A stretch of 64,000 bases of DNA, taken from NCBI RefSeq assembly GCF_037392515.1, contig NC_090290.1, positions 25,813,753 to 25,877,752 on the forward strand, written 5' to 3'. Source of the stretch: Haliotis asinina. Taxonomy: Eukaryota > Mollusca > Gastropoda > Lepetellida > Haliotidae. Under the pieces are notes generated by a model that did not search any database, was not told the origin of the DNA, and saw only the letters and a list, made by a program, of their open reading frames with translations. The translations under genes were made by a program, and so were the position numbers. Every line of letters starts with the position of its first letter. Position 1 is the first letter of the stretch. This document shows, one piece after another, positions 14,701 through 23,996 of this stretch.

Positions 14701-17700
14701 AAGAAACAACAACAATGATAAGCATGTAAGATATTGCAATGGTCAGATTGTGTTTGTGTTTTGTTATTTCAAATTAATATAATTAAATTATCAACATAGT
14801 CAAGAATGATACAACCATTTCAGTCAATGGTGAATAATGCCCAGTGTGTCAAATTTCTTAACTCTTCACATTTTTTGTTTCAAATATCATTTCAGTGAGC
14901 TAAAATGTTAACATGAATGTACTTAAACTAAGATATTTTAATTGACAATGAAGTGAGATATTCAATTATTAGAAGAAAAGCTATTTAAGCATCATATATC
15001 CTCCATTTTATCATACAATGTACATAGAAATGGTGCATATGTATGTAATATGATGTTACACATTGTGTCATTGCGGAAAAATACCCACAGTCACCTGTAT
15101 TGTTTTGTAGTTGTTTTGTAGCAAAACATGTTGTTATTAACATATCTCAATTTAGAAAAAAGTTAAATACTAGAATTTATGAAAATGATGGATTATGTAA
15201 AAAGTTTGCTGATTTTCCTATTGACTCCCATGTTAAAAGTCTTGGCTGACCAAGGAATCTTTGAGAGTCCATATCTCAAGAAAACCCACAGTGACCCCTG
15301 CTTTTCTGGGCTGTTTTTGCAAAGACAAATGTAATACATAAAAAATATACCAGTTAGAAATAAAGTTAAATATTTATATTACCAGCGAACATCCTTAAAG
15401 CACCAGGCCACCCCACCATCCCATATGCTGTATGATCCATACAGATGTGTTGTTCTGTTTCTTCCCATAACTGGTCCTGAGGGATGGGTCTGGAGACTAT
15501 GAGATAATCTGGTTGATGTTACTGTTACAGAAGCTGCACAACGTCTCGTGGCCATCCTGGGTGAACTCAACAGTGTATAAAAAGTTACGTGACCTCGAGT
15601 CTTGGGGCTTCGACCTCATGTACTACGGGAAGGAAGAGAGTCGTCTGAAGGGAGGTAATGGACACAAGTATTGCCTATTGAGCTTCCACACACAAACCAA
15701 AGAAAGCAAAACAACATGTCAGTTTGAAAATGTTTGTGCATTTCAGATTTACTGACAGAAGAATGTCTGTCAAAACCTCACTGAAAGACTGCTGTGAGAC
15801 TATTTACTATGTTGCAATATGGGTGTGACACTGTTGACTGTGTTATAACATTGGTGAGACACTGTTTAATGTGTTGTAAGAATGGTGAGACAATGTGTAA
15901 TGTGTTGTAAGAATGGTGAGACACTGTTTGATGTGTTGTAAGAGCTGGGTGACACTGTGTATTCTGTTCAGGTGAGACAATGTTTACTTTGTTGTAAGAG
16001 TGGTGATACACTGTTTCATGTTTTGTAAGACTGGTGTGACACTGTTTACTGTGTTGCAAGAATGATGTGACACTATTTACTGTGTTGTGGGAGTGGTGTG
16101 ACAAAGTCTGCTGTGTTGTAAGAATGGTATGACAATGTTTCCTATGTTGTTAGAGCGATGTGACACCGTTTCATGTCTTGTAAGACTGGTGAGACACTGT
16201 TTGATGTGTTTATAAGAAAGATGAGACACTCTTTTTCTGTGTTGTAAGAATGATGAGACACTGATGTGTTGTAAGAATGATGATACACTGTTTGATGTGT
16301 TGTAAGAATGATGAGACGCTGTTTGATGTGTTGTAAGAATGATGAGACGCTGTTTGATATGTTCTAAGAATGATGAGACGCTGTTTGATGTGTTGTAAGA
16401 ATGATGAGATGCTGTTTGATGTGTTGTAAGAATGATGAGACACTGTTTGATGTGTTGTAAGAATGATGTGACACTGATTACTGTGTTGTAAGAATGATGA
16501 GACACTGTTTGATATGTTGTGAGAATTGTGAGACACTGTTTACTGTGTTGTAAGAATGATGAGACACTGTTTACTGTGTTGTAAGAATGATGAGACTCTG
16601 TTTTTTGTATTGGAAGGCCCACTTCTCAGTCACTGGATTAACCTGACGCGTGAGAAGATCAAGAACCAGACCACCGACATTGTAAAGATGAACATGTTCT
16701 CTGCTGTGAGTATACTTTGCCATTGCATGTATGTTCATGTTTAATGCTGGTCACATGTATGTCCTGATCATATAAAGAATGAGCAACACATACTATGGTG
16801 TGTATATTTCAGTCGGGTGCAATCCTTGATGCCCCATGGAGATGAGGCTGATCAAGAGATATATTTTTCAGGGTGTAACAAGAGTTATATTGTTGAGGTT
16901 TTGACTGGAAATGTGTTGTTGAGGTTGTGACTAGAGATATGTAGTTGAGGTTGTTGTGGTTGAGGTTGTGACTAGAGGTATGTTGAGGTTGTGAAGTTGT
17001 GACTAGAGATATATTGTTGAGGTTGTGACAGGAAATATGTTGTTGCAGCATGATACAACTGTGGCAGCCGTTCTGAGTGCTCTCCGTGTGTACAACAAAC
17101 TGAGTCCACCGTATACATCCACTGTGATTATGGAGCTACATCAGAACACCTTAGGAGACTTCTATGTCGAAATGTATTTCAGGAATACTACATCGAGGGA
17201 TCCCAATGATGACACACAACCATACAATCTCACAATACCAGGTAAGGGAACTAAACAAAACTCCAGCAACACACCTACTTGGCTTGAACAATACACACCC
17301 TCAAAGAACAAAGATGATACAACACACACTAAACCTCACAGTTCAATTCCAGTGTTTTTAAAAAAAGGCTTTTACAAAAGCCATTGCTCGAGAATGAAGC
17401 CTCAGAGTCCACAGTGGTTAACAGATCCACTAATGAACCACATTGTGTAACAGACCCACAAATGAACCACCCTGTAATATATCTACTCATGAACCACACT
17501 GTGTAACATATCTACTCATGAACCACTCTGTGTGTTCATGAACTTTACAATGTGTAACGAGAAGTTACATTTATTTGGACCAAATCAAACGAAACTTTGT
17601 CATGATGATCTGAAGTTTGTGCCCATATCTTGTTTCGGGAATATGCTCTGTCTACAGCAAGCCTATATAGCTTTTCATCATGCCTGTTGCTACACTACAA

Positions 17701-18704
17701 GATATTGATAGTAACTAGTGGTGTTCTGATTTATTGAAATAATCAAAGATTGATGGCAGTGACCAAATGACCAAGCAGTTGATCACATTGTCTCATAATC
17801 GAACACAAACCATTTTGGTACTACTGTTTTAATGTTTAAAACACTTTTGGATGGGACATATCTTAGAAGTTGTCAGGGCCTGAAAACTTAATCATTTCTA
17901 AAAAGATTGACTTCACTTACTGAAAAGTCATGACGGCATATGTCTTGCAGACTCTGTTAAGTTTGTTTGTCATACATCAGTCAAAACTTTAAAGAAGCAA
18001 CTTACATCTTTCATGGATGTGAAATGTGCAAATGGAGTTTGCACAGTAAAACAATAAAACAGAACTACATGATTTTCCTTCATATATAACAGCAAAATAT
18101 GAAAAATGATGCCAACAAATCTTTTTCAATGATTGCTAGTTGGTAATGAGCCAGTCATCAATTGTGTGATTTTAACCAGTTCCTAGCGCTAACAGTAACT
18201 GACCTTGATGCCATATCTGATTACCGAGGAGCTGTTCATCGTTGTAGGTTGTGACTTCAAATGCCCATTCAACCAGTTTGTGTCACTGACCAGAGACATG
18301 GTGCCTACTGACTGGAAGAAGGAATGTGACATTACAGGATGGTCGCAACTCAAGTTTAACCTAGGTACAACGACTTCTTGTTTAATGATGTGACTAGTGG
18401 ATGGCAATAAAAAAACTGTTACATGCACAAACAAAAGTCATGCGCCGATGCCTGAGAAACATTTCACTTTTTTATTTCACCTAATATATCTAACTGAGCT
18501 GAGAGACCTATTCGTGTACTTTGTAAAACAGGCTTGGTTAACATCAATCTGATTTTGAACTATGATGCATAATGTGTTGCAGCCACCATCATCGCCATCT
18601 CCGTGGCTTCCGGCGTGGTCCTCATCCTGCTCCTTGTCATCCTCATCATGTGTTGCAAGCGACGGAGGAACACAGGGGGCTTCAGTTACAAGATGACGAT
18701 ATAG
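2632..18704 (+). CDS. Histidine acid phosphatase, membrane-anchored type (ACP-A), 5' exon missing
   Basis: Ten exons are recognisable: 2632-2730, 4302-4388, 5435-5587, 7297-7392, 8101-8190, 15531-15654, 16617-16705, 17049-17241, 18248-18364 and 18583-18704. They join with consistent phases into 390 codons including the stop. The product belongs to the histidine phosphatase clade 2 family (lysosomal/prostatic acid phosphatase), which hydrolyses phosphomonoesters through a phosphohistidine. The first exon carries RHGDR, with the nucleophilic His, and the eighth carries SAHDTT, with the acid/base Asp. Many N-glycosylation sequons (NET, NAS, NVS, NST, NLT, NQT, NTT) fit a secretory or lysosomal protein. 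The last exon encodes a transmembrane helix followed by KRRR and a short tail, the ACP2-like arrangement. With a signal exon of about 33 codons the length would be near 422 residues, close to human ACP2. The signal exon was not found and may lie before the window. A tandem paralogue follows at 23.9 kb. Confidence 0.9.
3940..4050 (+). mobile_element. SINE family A fragment, 3' part
   Basis: CGTTTCTGGTGTCC and the following ATTGCTGGAATACTGCTAAAA are the tail blocks of the tRNA-derived family seen complete near 39.1 kb. Only the downstream part is present, inside ACP-A intron 2. Confidence 0.6.
4302..4388 (+). CDS. ACP-A exon 3
   Basis: The exon encodes 29 codons, from FGMQEQYSLGRFLRRRY to SDKYIHTE. 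It has acceptor TGTTTTCAG, donor GAG/GTAGGT and phase 0 on both sides. It corresponds to the LGMEQHYELGEYIRKRY region of human acid phosphatases. Confidence 0.93.
5435..5587 (+). CDS. ACP-A exon 4
   Basis: This 51-codon exon runs from IRVESSDVDRCLMSA through GLYPPSG to LWQPIPVHT, the best conserved block of the family. The Arg of SSDVDR is the second conserved substrate-binding arginine. It is almost 90 percent identical in DNA to exon 4 of ACP-B, far above neighbouring exons; see findings. Confidence 0.95.
7297..7392 (+). CDS. ACP-A exon 5
   Basis: The exon holds 32 codons, from ELNMGEDCPRYDQLY to EESQNK, after acceptor GATGTTTAG. The donor AAG/GTACTAATAAC is itself the first unit of a long tandem array that fills the start of intron 5. 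Confidence 0.9.
7393..8066. repeat. Minisatellite starting at ACP-A intron 5 donor, 62-bp unit, about 11 copies
   Basis: The array begins exactly at the intron 5 donor. Each unit reads GTACTGATAACATGG, then a CATCCCTGTGTACAG block, then CAATACTGTCTGTATCTG and CCAG. A unit therefore starts with GT (or GA) and ends in CAG, like a miniature intron. About half of the units keep the GT and so repeat a usable-looking CAG/GTACTGA donor. Copies are very similar, which implies recent expansion or homogenisation. Confidence 0.92.
8101..8190 (+). CDS. ACP-A exon 6
   Basis: Thirty codons, from GFYEFITSVTG to WQIADTLFCE, lie between acceptor TGTTTTTCAG and donor GAG/GTGAGTAAG. The region matches the FGIWSKVYDPLYCE segment of human ACP3. 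Intron 6, which follows, is about 7.3 kb and contains the nested Mutator/exonuclease gene. Confidence 0.92.
8433..9420 (+). repeat. Dispersed repeat rich in GACCTTGA/TCAAGGTCA, copy 1
   Basis: The element opens near CCAACGCGCATTTAGCGCGA and closes near CACCTTAGTGGCAGTGCTTG. Inside are about three degenerate internal repeats, each with GAGATATCTCAAGAA, TTCTTCATATTCAACACC, AGGGAAGGTGCAG and TCAAGGTCAC. A second copy in the opposite orientation lies at about 40.43-41.12 kb with matching ends, so the boundaries are supported by two copies. No coding potential is seen. Confidence 0.8.
9421..10477. other. Intron 6 stretch with repeat debris
   Basis: A weak copy of the GACCTTGA-type repeat is visible around 9780-9980 (ATCTTCAAATTTGGTGACAG, TTTTGATGACCTTGATC). 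A duplicated block containing GCCACATTGG and CTATTTACACC sits near 10085-10215. I see no exon. Confidence 0.5.
10478..10600 (-). mobile_element. SINE family A fragment
   Basis: The blocks GGGGACACCAGAAATGGACT, ACATTGTACCCATGTGGGGA and CGGGTTTTCGATGTGACAAG match the tRNA-derived family in reverse orientation. It lies just upstream of the nested gene. Confidence 0.65.
10711..12793 (+). pseudogene. Nested Mutator-family domain plus PML-type DEDDh exonuclease gene (broken)
   Basis: Four likely exons, 10711-10958, 11446-11620, 11723-11787 and 12002 onward, keep one reading frame by GT-AG splicing. Exons 1-2 give GRRVVELGVLADGL, then a QGLGSTLKI block, NRIFDMNKKLAA and MLHTGLGESDINNLLAALN. This is the pattern of the Mutator-like transposase domain found in many mollusc proteins. 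Exons 3-4 give FFDLEATGL, VTQIAAV, VTGIHVEG, GHNIKFYDCPLFF and HDALTDALALQ. These are the DEDDh motifs of the exonuclease fold also found at the C-terminus of some PML proteins. NLPSLQHLV and a RVTSSQKIV tail follow. A one-base frame change lies between KSY (about 12375) and ALFKNIVG. The frame ends at TGA 12791-12793. It sits in ACP-A intron 6 on the same strand. The exon 3 acceptor is chosen by frame only. Confidence 0.75.
12860..13115 (-). mobile_element. Retroelement integrase fragment
   Basis: On the minus strand a short stretch contains HGIPHEL and AYHPQTNG, the signature of the C-terminal half of a retroelement integrase core. It is a small, old fossil without recognisable ends or other parts. 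It lies directly downstream of the nested exonuclease gene. Confidence 0.5.
13516..14310 (+). repeat. Decayed GACCTTGA-family repeat pieces
   Basis: Pieces near 13525-13640 (TTCAAACTTGCTACCTAGGT, CCCCAGTCAGGTTTC) and 14160-14310 (AAATCTCAAGAATAGTCCGC, CTAGAGAATGTGCAGGGTCA) resemble internal blocks of the element at 8433-9420. They are strongly diverged, so the extent is approximate. The remainder of intron 6 up to 15530 is AT-rich and shows no exon. Confidence 0.5.
15531..15654 (+). CDS. ACP-A exon 7
   Basis: The exon follows acceptor ACTGTTACAG and encodes KLHNVSWPSWVNSTVY, KKLRDLE and SRLKG. It ends in phase 1 (GGA G/GTAATG). Its 124 bp equal the length of the matching ACP-B exon. It corresponds to HNFTLPSW through SRLQGG in human ACP3. 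Confidence 0.93.
15796..16616. repeat. Minisatellite ending at ACP-A exon 8 acceptor, 31-bp unit, about 26 copies
   Basis: The unit is GTAAGAATGATGAGACACTG followed by TTTGATGTGTT. The array fills most of intron 7, and its last, altered unit (GACTCTGTTTTTTGTATTGG then AAG) supplies the true 3' splice site of exon 8. Internal units end in TTGTAAG where the real acceptor reads TTGGAAG. On the minus strand the units stay open as a repeated SHHSYNT-type peptide, which is an artefact of the repeat. Confidence 0.92.
16617..16705 (+). CDS. ACP-A exon 8
   Basis: The exon completes GG from the previous one and encodes PLLSHWINLTREKIKNQ, then VKMNMFSA, ending before GTGAGT. The final SA precedes the HDTT of the next exon, giving the SAHDTT signature across the intron. 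Confidence 0.92.
16862..17048. repeat. Short GTTGAGGTTGTGACTAGAG array ending at ACP-A exon 9 acceptor
   Basis: About five to six irregular copies of GTTGAGGTTGTGACTAGAGA and ATATGTTGTT run up to the acceptor GTTGTTGCAG of exon 9. The array makes up the second half of the small intron 8. Confidence 0.8.
17049..17241 (+). CDS. ACP-A exon 9 with HD catalytic motif
   Basis: The exon begins HDTTVAAVLSAL and continues through PPYTSTVIMELHQ and FYVEMYFRN to LTIPG. It ends in phase 1 before GTAAGG. The Asp of HD is the expected proton donor of the family. The exon has 193 bp, identical in length to the ACP-B counterpart. Confidence 0.95.
18248..18364 (+). CDS. ACP-A exon 10
   Basis: The exon encodes GCDFKCPFNQFVSLTRDMV, then PTDWKKECDI and a short linker to the membrane helix. 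It ends CTA G/GTACAA in phase 1. The cysteines of CDFKCP and KEC match the disulphide cysteines of vertebrate acid phosphatases. It is longer than ACP-B exon 10 by 21 bp. Confidence 0.88.
18583..18704 (+). CDS. ACP-A terminal exon: transmembrane anchor and tail
   Basis: After acceptor GTGTTGCAG the exon encodes ATIIAISVASGVVLILLLV, ILIMCC, KRRRNTGGFSYKMTI and TAG. This is a clear single-pass helix followed by a basic stop-transfer motif and a 16-residue tail. The tail has a tyrosine but no canonical YxxPhi signal, so lysosomal sorting as in ACP2 is plausible but not shown. Confidence 0.92.
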
Positions 18705-19340
18705 GAGTCCAACCTGAGATGTCTGTATCATAGCGTGTTGTACTGTTTGGAGAGAATAGAGATATTTATGTATTTTCCATGTTAAAGCATACATAGGTGT
18801 TGATATATAAAATCTTCATTGTACCACATTGCTAGAAAATCTGTTTTATTGTGGTGGTGTAGCATAGTATTGCCTATGAGATTCAGACGTAGGCTGCTTG
18901 TATATTTTGTTGTTTTGTCCAAGAATTGTAAGTTCTATCGGTAGATGTTCACCGAATGAGAAATCTGTTTGAATGAAATTAATTTTGTTGATTATGAAGT
19001 ATGTCTTTCTGAAATTACAACTGGAAAACACACAAAAAAGCAATGTTGATGGATCACATTTCAGTTTTATTTGTTTGTTAAGATATGAACCTCCTGTGTG
19101 TGAATTCACTTTTGTTTTTGGGCTGACAGTAGTGTTGCCCATATATGATGTATAACAACCCTTGTTCATTTTGCCACTAAATACAGAGAGAATGTGTTGT
19201 TTCCTTACATCATAGACTGATACTTGGTGTCTGTTGCTTCAGAATATCATATATACCCGGGACACAAGCAATGCTTCCAGATCCTGGTTAGATCCTGCTG
19301 AATACAGGTTTATCTGTATTAATGTATTCTTTGTGGACAC
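18705..19340. other. Likely ACP-A 3' UTR and flank
   Basis: No exon or repeat is visible. The stretch probably includes the 3' untranslated region of ACP-A, but I could not choose a polyadenylation signal with confidence. Confidence 0.4.
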
Positions 19341-19344
19341 AAAA

Positions 19345-19812
19345 GAAGATATTGAACATCCTTTGTGTTTGTATACATAGACTGTGTACATAGATTGTGT
19401 TTCTGTTTATGCTGCCTGTTACGACCAGGTTACAGCAGAAATGTTTATTTCAAGTATTGTCCATAGGATCATATAGCTAAAGATAGTTTACTGGTGTGTA
19501 GGACCATGTATGTAGAGGTACTTTATGGACCTAAAGACTTTCACATTTATGTATATATTGATACAGGTATATCCCTATCGATGTGCTGTCTTTGTAGTCA
19601 TTGAATGTATGGGGATAATCACTAGCACTGATATTTTGAAGATATTGAACATCCTTTGTGTTTGTATACATAGATTGTGTTTCTGTTTATGCTGCCTGTT
19701 ACAACCAGGTTACAGCAGAAATGTTTATTTCAAGTATTGTCCATAGGATCATGTAGCTAAAGATAGTTTACTGGTGTATAGGACCGTGTATGTAGAGGTA
19801 CTTTACTGGTAT
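19345..19812. repeat. Tandem duplication, 293-bp offset
   Basis: A block beginning GAAGATATTGAACATCC and running through TGTTTATGCTGCCTGTTAC and TAGAGGTACTTTA occurs at 19345 and again at 19638. The two copies are nearly identical apart from a small insertion of about 15 bp in the first. This is a recent local duplication in the flank of ACP-A. Confidence 0.85.
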
Positions 19813-19836
19813 ATGCGATATGTTTGTGACAGTTGT

Positions 19837-19998
19837 GTGAGTGAGTTTGGTCTTGCGTTTTTTTAGCAGTATTCCAGCAATATCATAGCAGGGGACACCA
19901 GAAATGGGTTTCACACATTGTACCAATATGGGGAATCAAACCTGTGTCTTTAATGTGATGAGTGGACACTTTGACCGTTAGGCCACCCAACCGCAACA
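19837..19998 (-). mobile_element. SINE family A (tRNA-derived)
   Basis: The element reads in reverse from TGGGTGGCCTAACGGTCAAA, an A-box-like region, to the TCACTCACAC tail. It has the internal GGGGACACCAGAAATGGG block. It is more diverged than the copy at 39.1 kb. Confidence 0.75.
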
Positions 19999-20829
19999 AT
20001 AACAGTAGGGACCAAACATATGCTTTGTATTGTTCCATGTAGACAGTGTTATAAGTTGTGGCCAGATTGTTTGATGCCCTTTTTGTTATAAAGCTCATCA
20101 CAATGTGTGGGGTGCGTGGACTTAGAACTCCTCTTGTTTATCACATCATTCATTCTCAAATTTGTTTAAGAGGGTTGAACCCCACTTTCTTTGGCATACC
20201 TTTTGACACAACACTTTGCTCAAGTCATTTGATTTTAATATCTTATTTGTTCATTTTGTGCAGAAAATATGAATGTCTGTGCTATGATGAACGTGAGTAA
20301 CACTATTTTTTCATAAAATCCATTAACTTAACATTGGATTTTGGAAGGTATTTATGATGAACAGGCATCATAATGATTTTTTTTTAATGGTGCCATCTCC
20401 AGCTTGTAATGAAAGTTGTTGGTTCAAACAAAAGACTTCTTGCCTTCATGAGTGCAGACACTCTGTGGTGTTCTATAGGTGAAGATAGGTAATCTTGCAA
20501 GCATGTATTTCTGTTTTCGTTGTGTCTGTGTTTTGTGTAGCGTCTCTATATGCTGTTCATTATGTGACATACTGCGCCATTCTTCTCATGTATTAAATCT
20601 GTAATATGACGAGACACATAATATCCCGATATATGAAGCAATTCTATGATAATTTGTCTAGTTTCAGGTGATTTTGTGTTGATTTTGAAACCAATATTTT
20701 CAAGGTCATACACATCATTCTAGAAACAATTACTTGTGCTGTAAACACCCAGTTGTTTAAGGTTCTTGTTTCATCTCGGCCTTCACCAACCACCAAGGAT
20801 CATGAATGTACCACACTGGACATATTGCG
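19999..20829. other. Non-coding spacer
   Basis: I see no gene or clear repeat here. A poly-T tract and AT-rich sequence dominate. Confidence 0.4.
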
Positions 20830-21150
20830 TGGAGTAACTTGGTGGCATAACTTGAACTGTGTTCCCCTCATTCTGTTCACGATGCTCATGATGTTCTTTG
20901 CCCGTGAAGATTGGGTTAGAATTGATCTTCAGCAGCCCATGCTTGTCATAAGAGGCGACTAACAGGATCTGGTGGTCAGGCTTGCTGACTGGGTTTACAC
21001 ATGTCATGGTATCCCATTTTGATAGATGGATGCTCATGTTGTTGATCACTAGATTGTCTAGTCCAGACTCGATTATTTACAGACTGACACCATATGTCGG
21101 GAATATTGCTGAGTGAGGCATAAAACTAAACTCACTCACTCACTCACTCA
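20830..21150. mobile_element. SINE-like repeat, family B, reverse orientation
   Basis: The order of blocks is reversed relative to 1965-2215: CCATGCTTGTCATAAGAGGC, CATGTCATGGTATCCCA, TCTAGTCCAGACTCGATTAT and finally CTAAACTCACTCACTCACTC. Confidence 0.8.
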
Positions 21151-21542
21151 TTCTGGTTTATCACTGGATTGTTTGGATGCCATTGCTTACAGATTGCCAT
21201 ATCATATTTGGAATAATTGCTGTAATATTGCTGAGTACGTCTTTAAACAATTAACTGATACTGTTCACAGTGAGATTGTAAACACATTAGGAATGCAGCA
21301 AGAGTACAAGTGTAGTACATGTTACCTAATCACAGAAGACAGTGGCAGCAGTATCACACAACCATCTCTCATGACCAGATGTTACAGGAATTACCATTTC
21401 ATGAAGTATGGAAAGATGTTAATTAAGATAGGTTTCATCCTGGCCATCTGGTGTAGGTGCACTTTGTAACACCTTGTAGAGGTATTGTGTAGAATGATAA
21501 TTCCATGGAACAACTGGTGTCAGGAATTCGTGAAGAGCCCTG

Positions 21543-21715
21543 TGAGTGAGTATGTAAGTATGTAAGTATTACTTTATGCCGCCTTTAGCAATATTCAAGT
21601 AATGTCACGAAGGGGGACATGGCTTCACATAATGTTCCACATGGGGAATCAAACCCAGGTCTTCACTGAGACAAGCAAATGCTTATCCACTCCGCTTTAT
21701 GGATGACAACATGTG
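21543..21715 (-). mobile_element. SINE family A (tRNA-derived), diverged
   Basis: CACATGGGGAATCAAACCCA is the B-box block read in reverse, and GCCGCCTTTAGCAATATTCA is the tail block. The copy is degraded around the A box. Confidence 0.7.
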
Positions 21716-22490
21716 TCATGCGTCATATTGATGTCAAACCAACTGCATTGTTGTTGCTATGCTCCGGGACTAATGGGCACTGTTCAACATGGACTGTTCT
21801 GTGTTAACATGGTTTTCAGCTGTGTGTCTATTACAGAGAGTGCAGGCAAGCATTTGATCAGTTTATTATGGTTTTGTGATTACTGAAAGAGATATCTTCT
21901 CCGTAATGTAGGAGTGTTTAATTGTGTGTGTTAATCATTATTTTGTTTATACAGTTTCACTACCTAGTCCTTTGGCCAACAGGAATATGAACTGTTTCTG
22001 TGACAGCTTACTTGTATAGAATAAGTCCTGTAGTTTTATCAACAAGCTCACGTATTTTGTTTCCAGTGCTTTTGTATCTCATGTATGTATATATACATAA
22101 AAACATTCCATACTGTAAGGAAAGTTTGTTATGTTGTGTTTTATGTACCTGACGGAAACACAACCCTCTGCTTGTAAGCTCCTTCCAGCATTAGTTGTGG
22201 TCAGGGGTAAACTCTTGTAATGTTTGTACATGAAGAATAAGTACTGCAGGTAAAGATCCGAACATATACTCAAAGGAAAAGTTGGTGTGATTTACTTGAA
22301 GTTAAATATGTGAATTAACAACTGATATTTTCGTGATGGGGCGCAAGAAAATACACAATAAGATTGCAAAATGGCTTTTAAACTCTTAACTTTTCTGGCG
22401 TACACAAGCTGAGATCGCCGTGAGAGAATGTTCAAAATGAAATTCACAGTCAATATCGTGTATCTCAACCTTGAACATTAATGTATGCTT
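21716..22490. other. Non-coding spacer
   Basis: I see no recognisable gene or repeat between the SINE copy and the Tc1-like relic. Confidence 0.4.
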
Positions 22491-22499
22491 GACATCCAA

Positions 22500-23190
22500 G
22501 CCTCCTAGAGACTAGAGCCGGTCAGTCACCGCAAGAAATCATGTGGAATGGCATTCCATATCTCTGGAAGCACCAGGTAGAGTTCCCGATGCATCTCTGG
22601 AGTTGACCAGCCTCTTGGTCTCCTCTCCATTTCGTCCCAGACGTGTTCGATAGGGAACAGATCTTGGGGATATAGCGAATCAGGGAAGGACGTTAACATT
22701 GTGATGTGTCAAGAACTCCTCAACCACCTTGGTGACACGAGATAGGCGTTGTCTTGCCAGAAAGATTATTATTAGACCATTCTGCTGCAGAAACCTAATG
22801 ACGACTGGATTTAAATTCAACAATTTGGTCCCTGTACCTAAGCCCCGTGAAATTTCCATTGATGACTAACAAACATATACGTCCAGCAATCGTTATCCCA
22901 CCCCAAACCATCACTCCACCGCCTCCAAAATGGCCGGCCTCAAGGACACAGTTCTTTGTATAACGTTCACCACGCCGTGTTAAACTCGTGTAGTAGGGAA
23001 ATGCAAGCAGATTCCTCCAAATTTGTGTTTTTCGGGCCCTTCGACATCTGCACAATGATTTGAATCGAAATTCAGAGCCTCGCATTTTAATATACACAAA
23101 TGTTTTGATCGTAATCTGTGCCTTTGAGAATTGTATGTTTCCCGTAGTTTCTTCTTCTTTATGGCTGATGTATTGGGAAGTAAAGTCAAC
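22500..23190 (-). mobile_element. Tc1-like DNA transposon relic
   Basis: On the minus strand the translation gives TRRGERYTKNCVLEAGHFGG, then GVMVWGGITIAGR, NGNFTGLRYRDQIV and, after frame changes, FPIEHVWDEMERR and YLVLPEIWNAIPH. These are ordered blocks of a Tc1/mariner transposase from before the second catalytic Asp to the C-terminus. The QDNARPH block between RYRDQ and the LTHHNVNVLP region is missing or rearranged, so the enzyme is dead. No terminal inverted repeats were found. It sits about 0.7 kb before the ACP-B start. Confidence 0.8.
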
Positions 23191-23447
23191 GAGACTGACG
23201 TGATAGCTAGACTTGATAGATGTGATAGCTAGACTCGATAGATGTGATAACTAGACTTGCTAGACAAGAAACTGTTTCAATGTTTACGTATACAGTAAAC
23301 CATGGTTTAAGAGAAATCAGAGGGAGCACAAATGTTAGTTCATTTAGGTATACATGAAAGACTAAACCAAATGCCCGAGATAAATGTATGCTCGTTCTAC
23401 ATACTGTATACGTCTTTCTGTGAAAGTGCAGACCATTAGAGGCAGTG

Positions 23448-23451
<4 letters not shown>

Positions 23452-23537
<86 letters not shown>

Positions 23538-23540
23538 ACA
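23452..23540. repeat. CT/CA compound microsatellite
   Basis: About 30 CT units run directly into about 14 CA units. It lies about 360 bp upstream of the ACP-B start codon, in its probable promoter region. Confidence 0.98.
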
Positions 23541-23897
23541 ACACAAAGAGAGAGACCCGGCTTGATACGCGCGTGACCAGCAGTGACATACGAGTGACGT
23601 CGTAACATTGAACAACCCATGAAGGTCAACACGGACGTTACCCAGATATCAGGAACCACCAGAAACAGCAGATGAGATCATCCCAGGTATCTGTTGATAA
23701 GCTGATCTTAGAGGCCGCAATTCTTCAGACTGGCGAATATACCAAATACACATGTAGCAAACTCATCGAGGTTACTGAAGTGCAAGGTCGTGTGAATATT
23801 GGGTATGTGGTTTCTGTTTAAGGTATGTGCTGATAAGATGATAAACTGTGTCCTCAAAACTCTTCGAGTCCAGAAAGCTCTTCCAGTCTTTACAAAC

Positions 23898-23996
23898 ATG
23901 CCAGGACAGTTACTTGCAGTTGTGGCACTGATCCTTGTGATCGGCTGCTGGAGCGTCAACACCACGGCTCCTTCAACACTACGACTTGTCAATCTG
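23898..23996 (+). CDS. ACP-B exon 1: signal peptide
   Basis: The exon encodes MPGQLLAVVALILVIGCWSV followed by NTTAPSTLRLVNL, and ends before GTAAGA in phase 0. The hydrophobic core at residues 5-16 is a typical signal peptide, and LRLVNL leads straight into MYRHGDR, as LKFVTLVFRHGDR does in vertebrates. An in-frame upstream ATG at 23799 would bury the signal and is less likely. Confidence 0.88.

Noticed and set aside
15778-16622. Long minus-strand frames repeating SHHSYNT
   Set aside because: The unit lacks stops in these frames, so this is the ACP-A intron 7 minisatellite read on the opposite strand.
23207-23659. 150-codon minus-strand frame with RERERE
   Set aside because: It crosses the CT/CA microsatellite; the rest has no resemblance to known proteins.
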